Notes under the pieces: model-generated
Database searches by the model: none
Seen by the model: only the letters and a program-made list of their open reading frames with translations
What the model was told of the DNA's origin: nothing
Assembly (NCBI RefSeq): GCF_014636865.1
Contig: NZ_BMER01000005.1
Location: 62,001-126,000, forward strand
Direction: 5' to 3'
Length of the DNA: 64,000 bases
DNA from: Parapedobacter pyrenivorans
Lineage (GTDB): Bacteria; Bacteroidota; Bacteroidia; Sphingobacteriales; Sphingobacteriaceae
Translations under genes and position numbers: made by a program
Part shown: positions 8,686 to 17,130 of the stretch, piece after piece
Layout: each line of letters starts with the position of its first letter
Position numbering within the stretch: position 1 is the stretch's first letter

Positions 8686-9434
8686 TTGGTAGCCGTCCAA
8701 ATTTCCCAGTTGCGCTCCGCCTGTAGCTCCAGCATTTCAAGACCGTTTTTAACGAGGGCTCCTTTTGCCTGTCCCCGCTTCAGAAATTCGGTCTTGGTAG
8801 GGTTATAGACGAGGTCGTAAAGGAGGTGGCGCTCGCTGAGGTAATCATAGGGTATATCGGGGCAGTCTATTACTGCCGGATAGGTACCCAGGGGGGTAGT
8901 ATTGATGATGAGCGGATGGCCTTCGATGATACCCGCGTCCAATTGTGTGTAGGTATACTGTCCTTTCCCTGCCGACCGCGATACGATTGAGTGGGCGATT
9001 CCCAACTGGGTAAGCGCAAAAGTAACGGCTTTTGCCGCCCCGCCATTGCCAAGCACAAGAGCCGTATCATGTTCTGGCCGGAGGAGTGGCTTCAACGATT
9101 CCGCGAAACCGTACACATCGGTGTTGTACCCCGTCAACCGAGGTTCTCCGTTGGTTGGTCGATCGATACGAATGCAATTAACCGCAGCAATGGCTTCGGC
9201 CTCGGCAGACAGAGAATCGAGGAAATCCATGACGGCAATCTTGTATGGGATAGTCACGTTAACCCCCATCAACAGGGGGTTGTCGGCAATCAACCGTGGA
9301 AAGTCCGCAATGGAGGGGATGGCATATAATTCGTAGTTTACCCCGGTAATCTGCTGCCGGTCGATTTTGGCATCGTAGTATTTCTTTGAAAAGGAATGTG
9401 CCAGCGGAAAACCGATCAACCCAAATTTCTTCAT
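8682..9434 (-). CDS. aroE: Shikimate dehydrogenase
   Basis: NADPH-dependent reduction of 3-dehydroshikimate to shikimate in the chorismate pathway. The 250-residue product shows the substrate-binding GFPLAHSFSKKYYDAK near residues 8-23, VNVTIPYK with the catalytic lysine, the nucleotide-binding VLGNGGAAKAV and the late NGLEMLELQAERNWEIW. It is slightly shorter than E. coli AroE but complete. Two bases separate it from comA upstream, and its stop overlaps the gldD start. Confidence 0.94.
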   Translation of the reverse strand: MKKFGLIGFPLAHSFSKKYYDAKIDRQQITGVNYELYAIPSIADFPRLIADNPLLMGVNVTIPYKIAVMDFLDSLSAEAEAIAAVNCIRIDRPTNGEPRLTGYNTDVYGFAESLKPLLRPEHDTALVLGNGGAAKAVTFALTQLGIAHSIVSRSAGKGQYTYTQLDAGIIEGHPLIINTTPLGTYPAVIDCPDIPYDYLSERHLLYDLVYNPTKTEFLKRGQAKGALVKNGLEMLELQAERNWEIWTATK

Positions 9435-9436
9435 GG

Positions 9437-10192
9437 TCAGATAAAATTGTGAAAGGTGTCGCCGCGCAAGCCCATGCGAGTGGTTTCCAACGCAATGATT
9501 TCGTTGGTATTGATGTTGCCCAGGTTGACGTTGGCTCCCACCAGATTGATGAAATATACTTGTTGCGATTTAAGGGGGGCCTCCCAGATAATTTTCTCGT
9601 TGGGGATTTCGTTGAGGATTTCGTCGACCAGTCCCTGCCTTACTTCGCCAGATTCGCGGTAGAGCCCCACGTTGCCACTTTCGCGTGACTCCGCAATCAG
9701 TCGCCACGATCCAGCCTCCAATTCAGCTTTCATGAGCGAGATCCATTTGTAAGGAGCCATTATCTTGGTGTTGTCCTTGGACCCCACCTCGGAAATCACG
9801 GTTACATGTTGCGATAGTTTGGCGATATATTCGCATTTTTCTTCATGGGGTAACGTGATGGAGCCATCCGATATTTCGGCGTACTCGAGTTTGTATTTTT
9901 CGATCACCCGGAGAAAATCGTCGAATTGATCCCGTACCACAAAAGCTTCGAACAAGGTACCGCCAAAATACGGGTGGACACCTGCTTCGTGATAAACAGC
10001 CAGTTTCTCTTCCAACTTGGGGATGATATAGGCGGTGGTCCACCCCAATTTCACGAAATCAATGTATTCGGCGCCCACAGCCACGAGGTCTTCTGCTTGC
10101 CTTACGCTTAACCCCTTGTCCATGACCATAGTTAACCCATTATTTCTTGGCTTTTGCGTTCGTGAAGGAACATTATTCAGCTGAAAATTCAT
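9437..10192 (-). CDS. comA: Phosphosulfolactate synthase (ComA family)
   Basis: ComA adds sulfite to phosphoenolpyruvate to give (2R)-phospho-3-sulfolactate, first known from coenzyme M synthesis in methanogens. The 251-residue product has the TIM-barrel family marks: GLTMVMDKGLS, YIDFVKLGWTT, GVHPYFGGTLFE, AEISDGSITLP, VISEVGSKD and WEAPLKSQQ. Bacteroidota do not make coenzyme M; a role in supplying sulfonate for capnine-type sulfonolipids is an inference. It is the first gene of a tight operon followed by aroE and gldD. Confidence 0.88.
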   Translation of the reverse strand: MNFQLNNVPSRTQKPRNNGLTMVMDKGLSVRQAEDLVAVGAEYIDFVKLGWTTAYIIPKLEEKLAVYHEAGVHPYFGGTLFEAFVVRDQFDDFLRVIEKYKLEYAEISDGSITLPHEEKCEYIAKLSQHVTVISEVGSKDNTKIMAPYKWISLMKAELEAGSWRLIAESRESGNVGLYRESGEVRQGLVDEILNEIPNEKIIWEAPLKSQQVYFINLVGANVNLGNINTNEIIALETTRMGLRGDTFHNFI

Positions 10193-10321
10193 CTATTTAC
10201 TAATTGTTGTTGTCCGGCTAAAATGGAATATTATGGGCAAAAAAGCGGATAAAATCTGAAAAATTTCTGAAATCATGGCCCAATGCGCCCTGCTGAGTGT
10301 TCACACTTGCGGGGGTGCGGA

Positions 10322-11725
10322 TTAGGGCATATACTTCTTGATAACCTCAGTAATCGCTTTGTTATCCCGCAGTTGCGGCAGGTATTCAAATAATACGGAA
10401 TGCTTCCGAGGGTCCGCGGCAAGCCCCAGCTCGAGGTAGTTCAATGCCTCGTTGTATTTTCCTGCGGCGATCAGATAAGCGACCATGCGGTAATATAATT
10501 CCGCTCCGTCGGGATTGTTTTTGATCGCCTCGGCGATGGTTTCAATAGCCTTGTCCAGCTTGGCGCGTTCGTACAAAATAGAGGAATAATCAAGCCATGC
10601 CTCTAGGTCAACGGGATTGAGCTCCACGACTTTTTCATAAGCCAGTTCTGCCTCATCCAGCTGCTTGAGTTTATACCGCGCATCGGCGATGGCAAACCAA
10701 TAGTCGGGGTTGTCCTGTTCGAGGTCGAGTGCTTTTTTATAAAAGTGCAACGACTCGAAATACCGCTCTTCATAGTCTAGCGTGACACCGATTCCAAACC
10801 AAGCATCCGCCAGCGTTACATCGATTTTGACCGCCTTTTTGTAATAGGACCTTGCCTCGTCCATTTGTTCCAGCTTCTCGTAGCATTCGCCTATGGCGCA
10901 GTAAGTCTCTGCTCCCGGCGGCTCATATTCAAAAGTCTGCCGGTATACTTCAATGGCCTCGCTGTATTTATCAAGGTTTACCAAGGCGTTTCCCTTATTG
11001 AAATAGGCAGAGGCAAAATTATCCTTGATCAATATCGCATAGTCGTACGCATCGATTGCCTCTTCGTAACGGTTTAATTTATGGTAAGCATTTCCCAGGT
11101 TGTACCATCCAGCATAGGAATAGGGATCATTATCGATATACTGCTTATAAAATCCGATGCTTTCATCCTGCTGGTCTAGCACATCGTAGCAGAAAGCCAA
11201 CTCATATAGGGCATCCTGGTTTTCCATGTTTTGTTCCAGGCAGTGTTTGAGGTAGTGGATAGCCTGTTCGTAATCACCCTTGTTTTGGTGTAAAAGGGCG
11301 ATTTGTAAATAAATATCGTCTGGATTTTCAGCAAGTTCCAGTGCTTTGTCGAGACTACGGAAAGCTTCGTCGTAGCGCTCCAAATTACCCAAAATACCGC
11401 CTTTGATGAGGTATATGTCACCCTCTGAAGGCTCCAGGGTCTCCGCTTTGTCCAACGCATCTAACGCGCGGCCAAACTGGTTGGTCACCGCAAAGAGCTG
11501 TGCCTGTTTGAGGTAAAAAACGGCCGCAAAAGGGTGTTGACTAACGGCATAATCGACTACCTGAAGGGCTTTGATGGGATCATTCTTATCCATATAGTAG
11601 TCAATAATCCCTTCGAAAGCCTGCGTATCAAAAAAGTATTGATCCTTATTGCGAATCATTTCTTCGTAACGTTCCACCGAAAATTTAGGATCCTCGGCAG
11701 GCCCATATTCGAAATCGTCTTCCAT
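10322..11725 (-). CDS. Tetratricopeptide repeat protein
   Basis: A 467-residue protein of consecutive TPR motifs from about residue 40 to the end, e.g. DDIYLQIALLHQNKGDYEQA and AGWYNLGNAYHKLNRYEEAI, by eye about 11-12 repeats. No signal peptide or membrane helix is seen, so a cytoplasmic scaffold is likely. The N-terminal 30 residues are acidic and rich in Asp/Glu. Similar TPR proteins are common in Bacteroidota without assigned function. It is preceded by a 339-base A+T-rich intergenic region and stands apart from the comA operon by 129 bases. Confidence 0.85.
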   Translation of the reverse strand: MEDDFEYGPAEDPKFSVERYEEMIRNKDQYFFDTQAFEGIIDYYMDKNDPIKALQVVDYAVSQHPFAAVFYLKQAQLFAVTNQFGRALDALDKAETLEPSEGDIYLIKGGILGNLERYDEAFRSLDKALELAENPDDIYLQIALLHQNKGDYEQAIHYLKHCLEQNMENQDALYELAFCYDVLDQQDESIGFYKQYIDNDPYSYAGWYNLGNAYHKLNRYEEAIDAYDYAILIKDNFASAYFNKGNALVNLDKYSEAIEVYRQTFEYEPPGAETYCAIGECYEKLEQMDEARSYYKKAVKIDVTLADAWFGIGVTLDYEERYFESLHFYKKALDLEQDNPDYWFAIADARYKLKQLDEAELAYEKVVELNPVDLEAWLDYSSILYERAKLDKAIETIAEAIKNNPDGAELYYRMVAYLIAAGKYNEALNYLELGLAADPRKHSVLFEYLPQLRDNKAITEVIKKYMP

Positions 11726-12064
11726 CTATACTCCTAATTTTAAGAACTAACACTTAGGCTTCCACCCTCATTTATCACAGCTACGTTTTGATGATAACAA
11801 AATAGGACTTGTTGGATGATATTGTCAACACAAGTTTTCAACAATTTAAAAAATCCGCCCGAAATCCATAGATAATCAACCAATTGCAATATAAATCGTT
11901 GTAGATAATCCGGCCAGATTCCGACAACGTTAATCTAATTTTTTGCCCGTTATCTACCATGTTGGTATCAAATAATGATGCAAAGATACACAATACTAAT
12001 CGAAAAGCGTACCTTTGGGACACTGGACGTTTGATACCAGATGAACCAAAGAACCCCTTGAAGC
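11726..12064. other. A+T-rich divergent intergenic region with TTATCTAC motifs
   Basis: A 339-base non-coding stretch, clearly richer in A+T than its neighbours. Three copies of a TTATCTA(C/T) motif occur: minus strand near 11868-11876 and 11901-11908, and plus strand near 11950-11957; the last two form an inverted pair. A 33-base imperfect dyad (CGTTGT ... ACAACG) spans 11897-11929. TAnnTTTG promoter boxes lie at 12010-12017 (plus) and 11981-11988 (minus). It could be a shared regulatory region or hold DnaA-box-like sites; no open frame in it looks real. Confidence 0.5.
12010..12017 (+). promoter_or_regulatory. Probable -7 element for the ALDH gene
   Basis: TACCTTTG matches the Bacteroidota TAnnTTTG box 47 bases before the ALDH start codon. 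No convincing TTTG box is found 19-20 bases upstream, so this is a partial match. Confidence 0.4.
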
Positions 12065-13612
12065 ATGAATCACCACATTGACATTTCTGGGATACTTGAG
12101 CGGCTATCGGTAAAGGCTGGGCATCGGGCATGCAGCACGGGAGCTGAGGCGGATAAGGTTGGCGGGGAAGTGAACATCGAGAGCGTATCGCCCGTTGATG
12201 GGATGCGGATAACGTCGGTGAAGCAAACCGCTACAGAAGATTACGATCGAGTGGTGACCGAGGCCACGGTCGCTTTTGCAAGTTGGCGCAGCGTCCCTGC
12301 TCCGCAGCGGGGTGAAGTAGTGCGGCAGTTCGGAGAGGCGTTGCGCAAGCAGAAGCAAGATTTGGGCACACTGGTTTCTTATGAAATGGGCAAAAGTTTA
12401 CAAGAGGGCCTGGGCGAAGTGCAGGAAATGATTGATATCTGCGACTTTGCGGTGGGATTGAGTAGACAGCTTTATGGTCTCACGATGCCGTCCGAACGAC
12501 CAAACCACCGGATGTATGAGCAATGGCATCCGCTTGGCGTAGTAGGTATTATCTCTGCATTCAATTTTCCTGTGGCGGTGTGGAGCTGGAATGCAGCCAT
12601 TGCGTGGGTTTGTGGCAATGTATGTGTATGGAAGCCGTCGGAAAAGACACCGATTACGGCGGCGGCCTGCCAAACCATCATCGCGCGTGTTTTGGCCGAG
12701 AACAACCTACCGGAAGGAATATCGTCTTTGGTGCATGGAGGGAAGTCGCTGGGCGAACGGTTGGCTAATGATCACCGGATTGCACTGGTATCGGCCACCG
12801 GCTCTACACGGATGGGTAAATCGGTTTCTACCGCCGTGGCATCGCGATTGGGCAAAGCCATTCTGGAATTGGGGGGAAACAATGCAATGATCATTTCCGA
12901 GCACGCCGATCTCGACATTGCCTTGCCCGCGGCGGTCTTCGGTGCGGTAGGTACGGCTGGCCAACGCTGTACCTCTACTAGGCGACTGATCATCCACGAA
13001 GCGGTGTATGAGAAATTCAAAGCCCGACTCGTGAATGCCTATAAGCAGTTACGCATAGGTAATCCGCTGGACGAACACAATCATGTAGGCCCATTAATCG
13101 ATCGGGACGCCGTGGCGAATTACGAAGCGGCCATTGCGAGATGCCAACGAGAGGGGGGCAATTTCGTCGTGAAGGGCGGTGTACTGGAAGGCGATGAATA
13201 CGGTTCGGGGTGCTATGTCCGACCATGTATCGCCGAGGTGCCGCCCGATGCGGCCATCATTCAGACCGAAACTTTCGCCCCCATTCTATACATCATGAAA
13301 TACCGCTCATTGGACGAGGCCATCCGTATACAGAATGATGTGCCGCAGGGCCTTTCTTCAGCGATCATGACGCTCAATCTTCGCGAGGCGGAGCAATTCC
13401 TCGCGGCCGGCGGATCTGATTGCGGTATCGCCAACGTAAACATCGGTACATCGGGAGCGGAAATCGGCGGTGCATTCGGTGGAGAGAAAGAAACCGGCGG
13501 CGGCCGTGAATCCGGATCGGATGCATGGAAGGCTTATATGCGCAGGCAAACCAATACCATCAATTATTCCGATAAGTTACCGTTGGCGCAGGGGATTAAG
13601 TTTGATTTTTAA
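12065..13612 (+). CDS. Aldehyde dehydrogenase, ALDH7/antiquitin-like
   Basis: NAD(P)-dependent oxidation of an aldehyde to its acid. The 515-residue product shows EQWHPLGVVGIISAFNFPVA, KPSEKTP, the catalytic Glu in LELGGNNAM (E268) and the catalytic Cys in AGQRCTSTRR (C302). Overall pattern is closest to ALDH7, the alpha-aminoadipic semialdehyde dehydrogenase (AmaB) group of lysine breakdown, though the true substrate is inferred. The first 35 residues are weakly conserved and the start could be later. It precedes kduI but a separate promoter lies between them. Confidence 0.9.
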   Translation: MNHHIDISGILERLSVKAGHRACSTGAEADKVGGEVNIESVSPVDGMRITSVKQTATEDYDRVVTEATVAFASWRSVPAPQRGEVVRQFGEALRKQKQDLGTLVSYEMGKSLQEGLGEVQEMIDICDFAVGLSRQLYGLTMPSERPNHRMYEQWHPLGVVGIISAFNFPVAVWSWNAAIAWVCGNVCVWKPSEKTPITAAACQTIIARVLAENNLPEGISSLVHGGKSLGERLANDHRIALVSATGSTRMGKSVSTAVASRLGKAILELGGNNAMIISEHADLDIALPAAVFGAVGTAGQRCTSTRRLIIHEAVYEKFKARLVNAYKQLRIGNPLDEHNHVGPLIDRDAVANYEAAIARCQREGGNFVVKGGVLEGDEYGSGCYVRPCIAEVPPDAAIIQTETFAPILYIMKYRSLDEAIRIQNDVPQGLSSAIMTLNLREAEQFLAAGGSDCGIANVNIGTSGAEIGGAFGGEKETGGGRESGSDAWKAYMRRQTNTINYSDKLPLAQGIKFDF

Positions 13613-13653
13613 GAATATAATCCGCTATTCCTGTGACTTGCCGCCAGCACCAA

Positions 13654-13667
13654 TGTAAACGTTTGCA
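13654..13667. promoter_or_regulatory. LacI-family operator-like palindrome upstream of kduI
   Basis: TGTAAACGTTTGCA is a near-perfect palindrome with the central CG typical of LacI/GalR-family operators (only positions 3 and 12 break symmetry). It overlaps the -33 box of the kduI promoter, a position suited to repression. The LacI-type gene at 1527-2573 is the only such regulator in the window. Confidence 0.6.
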
Positions 13668-13693
13668 TGATTGATAAAATGTTCTTACCTTAG
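13662..13693 (+). promoter_or_regulatory. kduI promoter
   Basis: TTTG at 13662-13665 and TACCTTAG at 13686-13693 are 20 bases apart, one base off the Bacteroidota -7 consensus TAnnTTTG. Transcription would begin near 13700, leaving a leader of about 58 bases before kduI. The -33 box lies inside the palindrome at 13654-13667. Confidence 0.55.
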
Positions 13694-13757
13694 CCTTTCC
13701 CCTTTTGAAGTAGATGCCAAATCGGGAGTAAATGCTAACAATCAACTTTACAAACGA

Positions 13758-14600
13758 ATGAGTATACATTACGAATCCCGTTATGCGCTGGGGCCGACGG
13801 AAACCAAGCATTTGGATACAACGACACTGCGGCAGCATTTCCTGATTGAAACGGTTTTTACTGACGGTGAGATCCAGTTGGTATACACCCATTACGACCG
13901 TTACATCGCCGGCGGAGCGAAACCCGTGGACAAGCCGTTGAGGCTAGAAACCATTGACGCGTTGAAGGCGCCTTATTTTCTCGAAAGGCGCGAGCTGGGT
14001 ATCATCAATGTAGGGGGCAATGGCCGAGTAACCGTAGATGGAACGGTATATACGCTGGGTTTCAAGGAGGCGCTGTATGTAGGCAAGGGCAGCGAAGAAG
14101 TCGTTTTTTCCAGTGATGACCGCGCGAATCCGGCCAAGTTCTACCTCAGTTCGGCGCCAGCGCACCACGCGTATCCCACCAAAAAGGTGACCAAAGCAGA
14201 CGCAGAAGTCGTGGAACTGGGTAGCCTGGAGACCGCAAACCACCGTGTAATCAATAAATTACTAGTGGCCGGTGTAGTGGATACCTGCCAATTGCAGATG
14301 GGCATGACGGAGCTGAAAGCCGGGAGTGTCTGGAATACCATGCCTGCACATACACACGATCGCCGTATGGAGGTTTATTTTTATTTCGAGGTGCCCGAAG
14401 GACAGTCGGTGAGCCACTTTATGGGTCAGCCCCAGGAGACGCGCCACATCTGGATGCAGAATGAGCAAGCGGTCATCTCCCCACCGTGGTCGGTGCATGC
14501 CGGCGCGGGTACGAGCAATTATACCTTTATTTGGGGCATGGCTGGCGAAAATATGGATTATGGTGATATGGATGGCTGTGCGATTACCGAACTGAAATAA
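13758..14600 (+). CDS. kduI: 5-dehydro-4-deoxy-D-glucuronate isomerase
   Basis: KduI isomerises 4-deoxy-L-threo-5-hexosulose uronate, the breakdown product of unsaturated uronates from pectin or glycosaminoglycans, to the substrate of KduD. The 280-residue product has cupin metal ligands in AHTHDRRMEVYFYF and a further His in PPWSVHAGAG. The ATG at 13758 (MSIHYESRYALGP) fits family length; an upstream in-frame ATG at 13671 lies inside the promoter. First gene of the kduI-DUF4861-kduD cassette. Confidence 0.95.
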   Translation: MSIHYESRYALGPTETKHLDTTTLRQHFLIETVFTDGEIQLVYTHYDRYIAGGAKPVDKPLRLETIDALKAPYFLERRELGIINVGGNGRVTVDGTVYTLGFKEALYVGKGSEEVVFSSDDRANPAKFYLSSAPAHHAYPTKKVTKADAEVVELGSLETANHRVINKLLVAGVVDTCQLQMGMTELKAGSVWNTMPAHTHDRRMEVYFYFEVPEGQSVSHFMGQPQETRHIWMQNEQAVISPPWSVHAGAGTSNYTFIWGMAGENMDYGDMDGCAITELK

Positions 14601-14616
14601 CGAATAAGAAACGGCT

Positions 14617-15750
14617 ATGAATCGGCTTTTAACAACACGCTGCGTGCTTCCATTGACGATCCTGGCGGTTGCCTGTGGTAACGACGAGCAATCCAAATCT
14701 ATTGTCATTACCAATTCACTGGGTGTCGAACGACAGGAGCTGGTTGCAGTTCCGTATGCTGCGTTTGTGGACGCTTTCGGGTTGGACAGTGTATTTAAGG
14801 TTGTAGACGAGGCAAGCGGTACAGAGATTCCGTACCAGTTGGAAACCAAAGGGACCTCTGCCCCGCAGAACGTCCTGCTCTACGTATCGGTACCTGCTTC
14901 AGGTGATGCCGTTCTGATGGTTGAGAAATCAGCCCCCAACCCCACGGTTTCAAAGGCCTATGCGCGCTACGTGCCTGAACGCTATGACGACTTTGCATGG
15001 GAGAATGACGTGGTTGCTTTCCGGATGTATGGGAAGGCGTTGGAAGGTCGACCAGATGACGCGCAAGGTATTGACCTGTGGTCGAAACGAACCACAGGCC
15101 TGGTCGTCGATAAATGGTACGCCCATGGCGACTACCACACCGATCACGGTGAAGGTATGGACTATTATTCGGTCGGGATGACGCTGGGCGCTGGGGACAT
15201 CGCACCTTTCCACGATGGGGAAGTTATTTACTCCAAGCACTACCGGGTACACGAGGTGTTGGATAATGGCCCGCTACGCACGACATTCCGTCTGGACTAC
15301 GAGCCGTGGAATGTTGACGGAAAGACGGTCTCGGTAAGTAAGTTATACACCTTGGATGCTGGCTCGCAGCTGAATCGGGTGGAAGTGACGTACGCCATCG
15401 ATGGAGACGGAACGCTTCCCGTGGCTGTTGGTATCTCGCGCAGGGCCGGAGAAGGCCGGCTTCTCCAGGAACAAGGCAGCGGGATACTCGGTTATTGGGA
15501 GCCTGAACAGGGCGAGTATGGTATAACGGGTGTGGGTGTGTTGCTGAGTGACGGACAGTTCGATCACTACGTCGACCAGCCGACCCAATATTTGGCATTA
15601 CTCACAGCAACTGACGGCGAGCCCATTACCTATTACAATGGCGGAGCGTGGAACAAGGCCGGTAAAATCACCTCGTCCGAAGCATGGTTTGCTTATGTAC
15701 GGGGGTTTAAAGAAAGACACGCATCGCCGTTAAACATAGAAATAAAATAA
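14617..15750 (+). CDS. DUF4861 family exported protein in the uronate cassette
   Basis: A 377-residue exported protein with a signal sequence ending LAVACGNDEQ; the cysteine suggests a lipoprotein although the lipobox is imperfect. The rest resembles DUF4861, a family often found in uronic-acid polysaccharide loci; visible conserved parts are RYVPERYDDFAWENDVVAFR, YHTDHGEGMDYYSVG and EAWFAYVRGF. Biochemical function is not established to my knowledge; its place between kduI and kduD suggests action on oligouronides in the periplasm or at the surface. Sixteen bases follow kduI. Confidence 0.8.
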   Translation: MNRLLTTRCVLPLTILAVACGNDEQSKSIVITNSLGVERQELVAVPYAAFVDAFGLDSVFKVVDEASGTEIPYQLETKGTSAPQNVLLYVSVPASGDAVLMVEKSAPNPTVSKAYARYVPERYDDFAWENDVVAFRMYGKALEGRPDDAQGIDLWSKRTTGLVVDKWYAHGDYHTDHGEGMDYYSVGMTLGAGDIAPFHDGEVIYSKHYRVHEVLDNGPLRTTFRLDYEPWNVDGKTVSVSKLYTLDAGSQLNRVEVTYAIDGDGTLPVAVGISRRAGEGRLLQEQGSGILGYWEPEQGEYGITGVGVLLSDGQFDHYVDQPTQYLALLTATDGEPITYYNGGAWNKAGKITSSEAWFAYVRGFKERHASPLNIEIK

Positions 15751-15779
15751 CGGACGGATTTAAGAGTAAGGACAGTATA

Positions 15780-16547
15780 ATGACAAATAGTTTATTCGAT
15801 TTGACGGGAAAAGTCGCGCTGGTTACGGGTTGCAAACGCGGCATAGGTAAGGCGATAGCCGAGGCGTTGGCTGCTGCTGGCGCCGATATCATCGGTGTTT
15901 CGGCTTCGCTGGAACTGCAGGGAAGCGAAGTCTCCAAGGCAGTGGAAGCCACCGGACGGCGCTTTCATGCCTATCAGGCTGATTTTGGCGATCGAAATGC
16001 ATTGTATGCATTTATCGAACAGGTAAAAGCGGCACACCCTCGCATCGATATCCTATTCAACAATGCCGGAATCATATTGCGTAAGCCTGCAGCGGAGCAC
16101 CCGGATGATTATTGGGATCAAGTAATCGAGATCAACCAGAATGCCCAATTTATCCTTACGCGCGAGATCGGCAAGGAGATGGTAGCCCGCGGATCCGGAA
16201 AGATCGTATTCACGGCTTCCCTGCTCACGTTCCAGGGCGGCATCAACGTGCCGGGATATGCAGCATCAAAAGGCGCGGTTGGTCAGCTCACCAAGGCATT
16301 TGCCAATGAATGGGCATCCAAAGGTGTGAATGTGAATGCGATTGCGCCGGGCTATATCTCCACCGACAATACGGAGGCGCTACGTGCGGATGCAGACCGG
16401 AGTCGTTCGATTTTAGAACGCATTCCTGCCGGGCGTTGGGGCGAGCCGAAGGACTTCAAAGGGCCGGCGGTATTCCTAGCCTCTGATGCTGCGGCCTATG
16501 TGCATGGAACCACCCTGACCGTAGACGGCGGCTGGATGGGAAGGTGA
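15780..16547 (+). CDS. kduD: 2-dehydro-3-deoxy-D-gluconate 5-dehydrogenase (KduD)
   Basis: Short-chain dehydrogenase that reduces 2,5-diketo-3-deoxygluconate to 2-keto-3-deoxygluconate, the step after KduI. The 255-residue product has the nucleotide motif TGCKRGIGKAIAEAL (about 15-29), NNAG near residue 91, the catalytic Tyr/Lys in YAASKGAVGQL and the KduD-like end LASDAAAYVHGTTLTVDGGW. KDG kinase and aldolase genes are not in the window. Its stop directly abuts that of convergent nadD. Confidence 0.93.
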   Translation: MTNSLFDLTGKVALVTGCKRGIGKAIAEALAAAGADIIGVSASLELQGSEVSKAVEATGRRFHAYQADFGDRNALYAFIEQVKAAHPRIDILFNNAGIILRKPAAEHPDDYWDQVIEINQNAQFILTREIGKEMVARGSGKIVFTASLLTFQGGINVPGYAASKGAVGQLTKAFANEWASKGVNVNAIAPGYISTDNTEALRADADRSRSILERIPAGRWGEPKDFKGPAVFLASDAAAYVHGTTLTVDGGWMGR

Positions 16548-17126
16548 TTACCGGTATAACCCTTTATTTTCGATAAAGGCCAGCACACTGTCGGGCACGA
16601 AATAGCGAATATTCTTTCCGTTCTTCACGGCGTCGCGGATAAAGGTAGAAGAAAACTCCATCAAAGGGGTATCGGTTATCGTTATGGCAGGATGGTTTTC
16701 CAATTCGGGCGGCACTGGATAATCTGGCCGTGGATATACGAGGATTTGGTAGTCGCGTAAAATGATCTCGTAATTCTTCCACTTTTTCAGCGAGACGAGG
16801 TTGTCGGACCCCATAATGAGCACAAATTGTTTTTCAGGGTGTTTTTCGCGGAGGTTGATGAGGGTATCGATGGTATATGAGGGTTGCGGCAGGGAAAACT
16901 CAATGGTGCTACTGCGGATGTTTTCGGCATGTTCGAGGGCCAGGTTTGCCATCTCCAGCCGATCATACATATTGATAATCGTGTCTTTTTTCTTCAACGG
17001 ATTATGAGGGGATACCACCAGCCACACCTCATCGAGGTCGGTGTGATTTGCCATATAATTGGCAATGATCAGATGACCGGTATGTATGGGATTGAATGAC
17101 CCGAAAAACAATCCAGTTTTGGGCAT
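16548..17126 (-). CDS. nadD: Nicotinate-nucleotide adenylyltransferase
   Basis: NadD joins nicotinate mononucleotide to ATP in NAD synthesis. The 192-residue product has the nucleotidyltransferase motif GSFNPIHTGHLIIANY near residues 9-24, a VVSPHNPLKKK segment and the late SSTFIRDAVKNGK (ISSTxIR-type) motif. It is the last gene of the dnaN-dedA-CAP-yicC-gmk-nadD run, four bases after gmk, and converges on kduD with no gap. Confidence 0.95.
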   Translation of the reverse strand: MPKTGLFFGSFNPIHTGHLIIANYMANHTDLDEVWLVVSPHNPLKKKDTIINMYDRLEMANLALEHAENIRSSTIEFSLPQPSYTIDTLINLREKHPEKQFVLIMGSDNLVSLKKWKNYEIILRDYQILVYPRPDYPVPPELENHPAITITDTPLMEFSSTFIRDAVKNGKNIRYFVPDSVLAFIENKGLYR

Positions 17127-17130
17127 GGCG

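Noticed and set aside
14262-14849. 195-codon open frame antisense to kduI and the DUF4861 gene
   Set aside because: Crosses two well-supported genes on the other strand and shows no family features.
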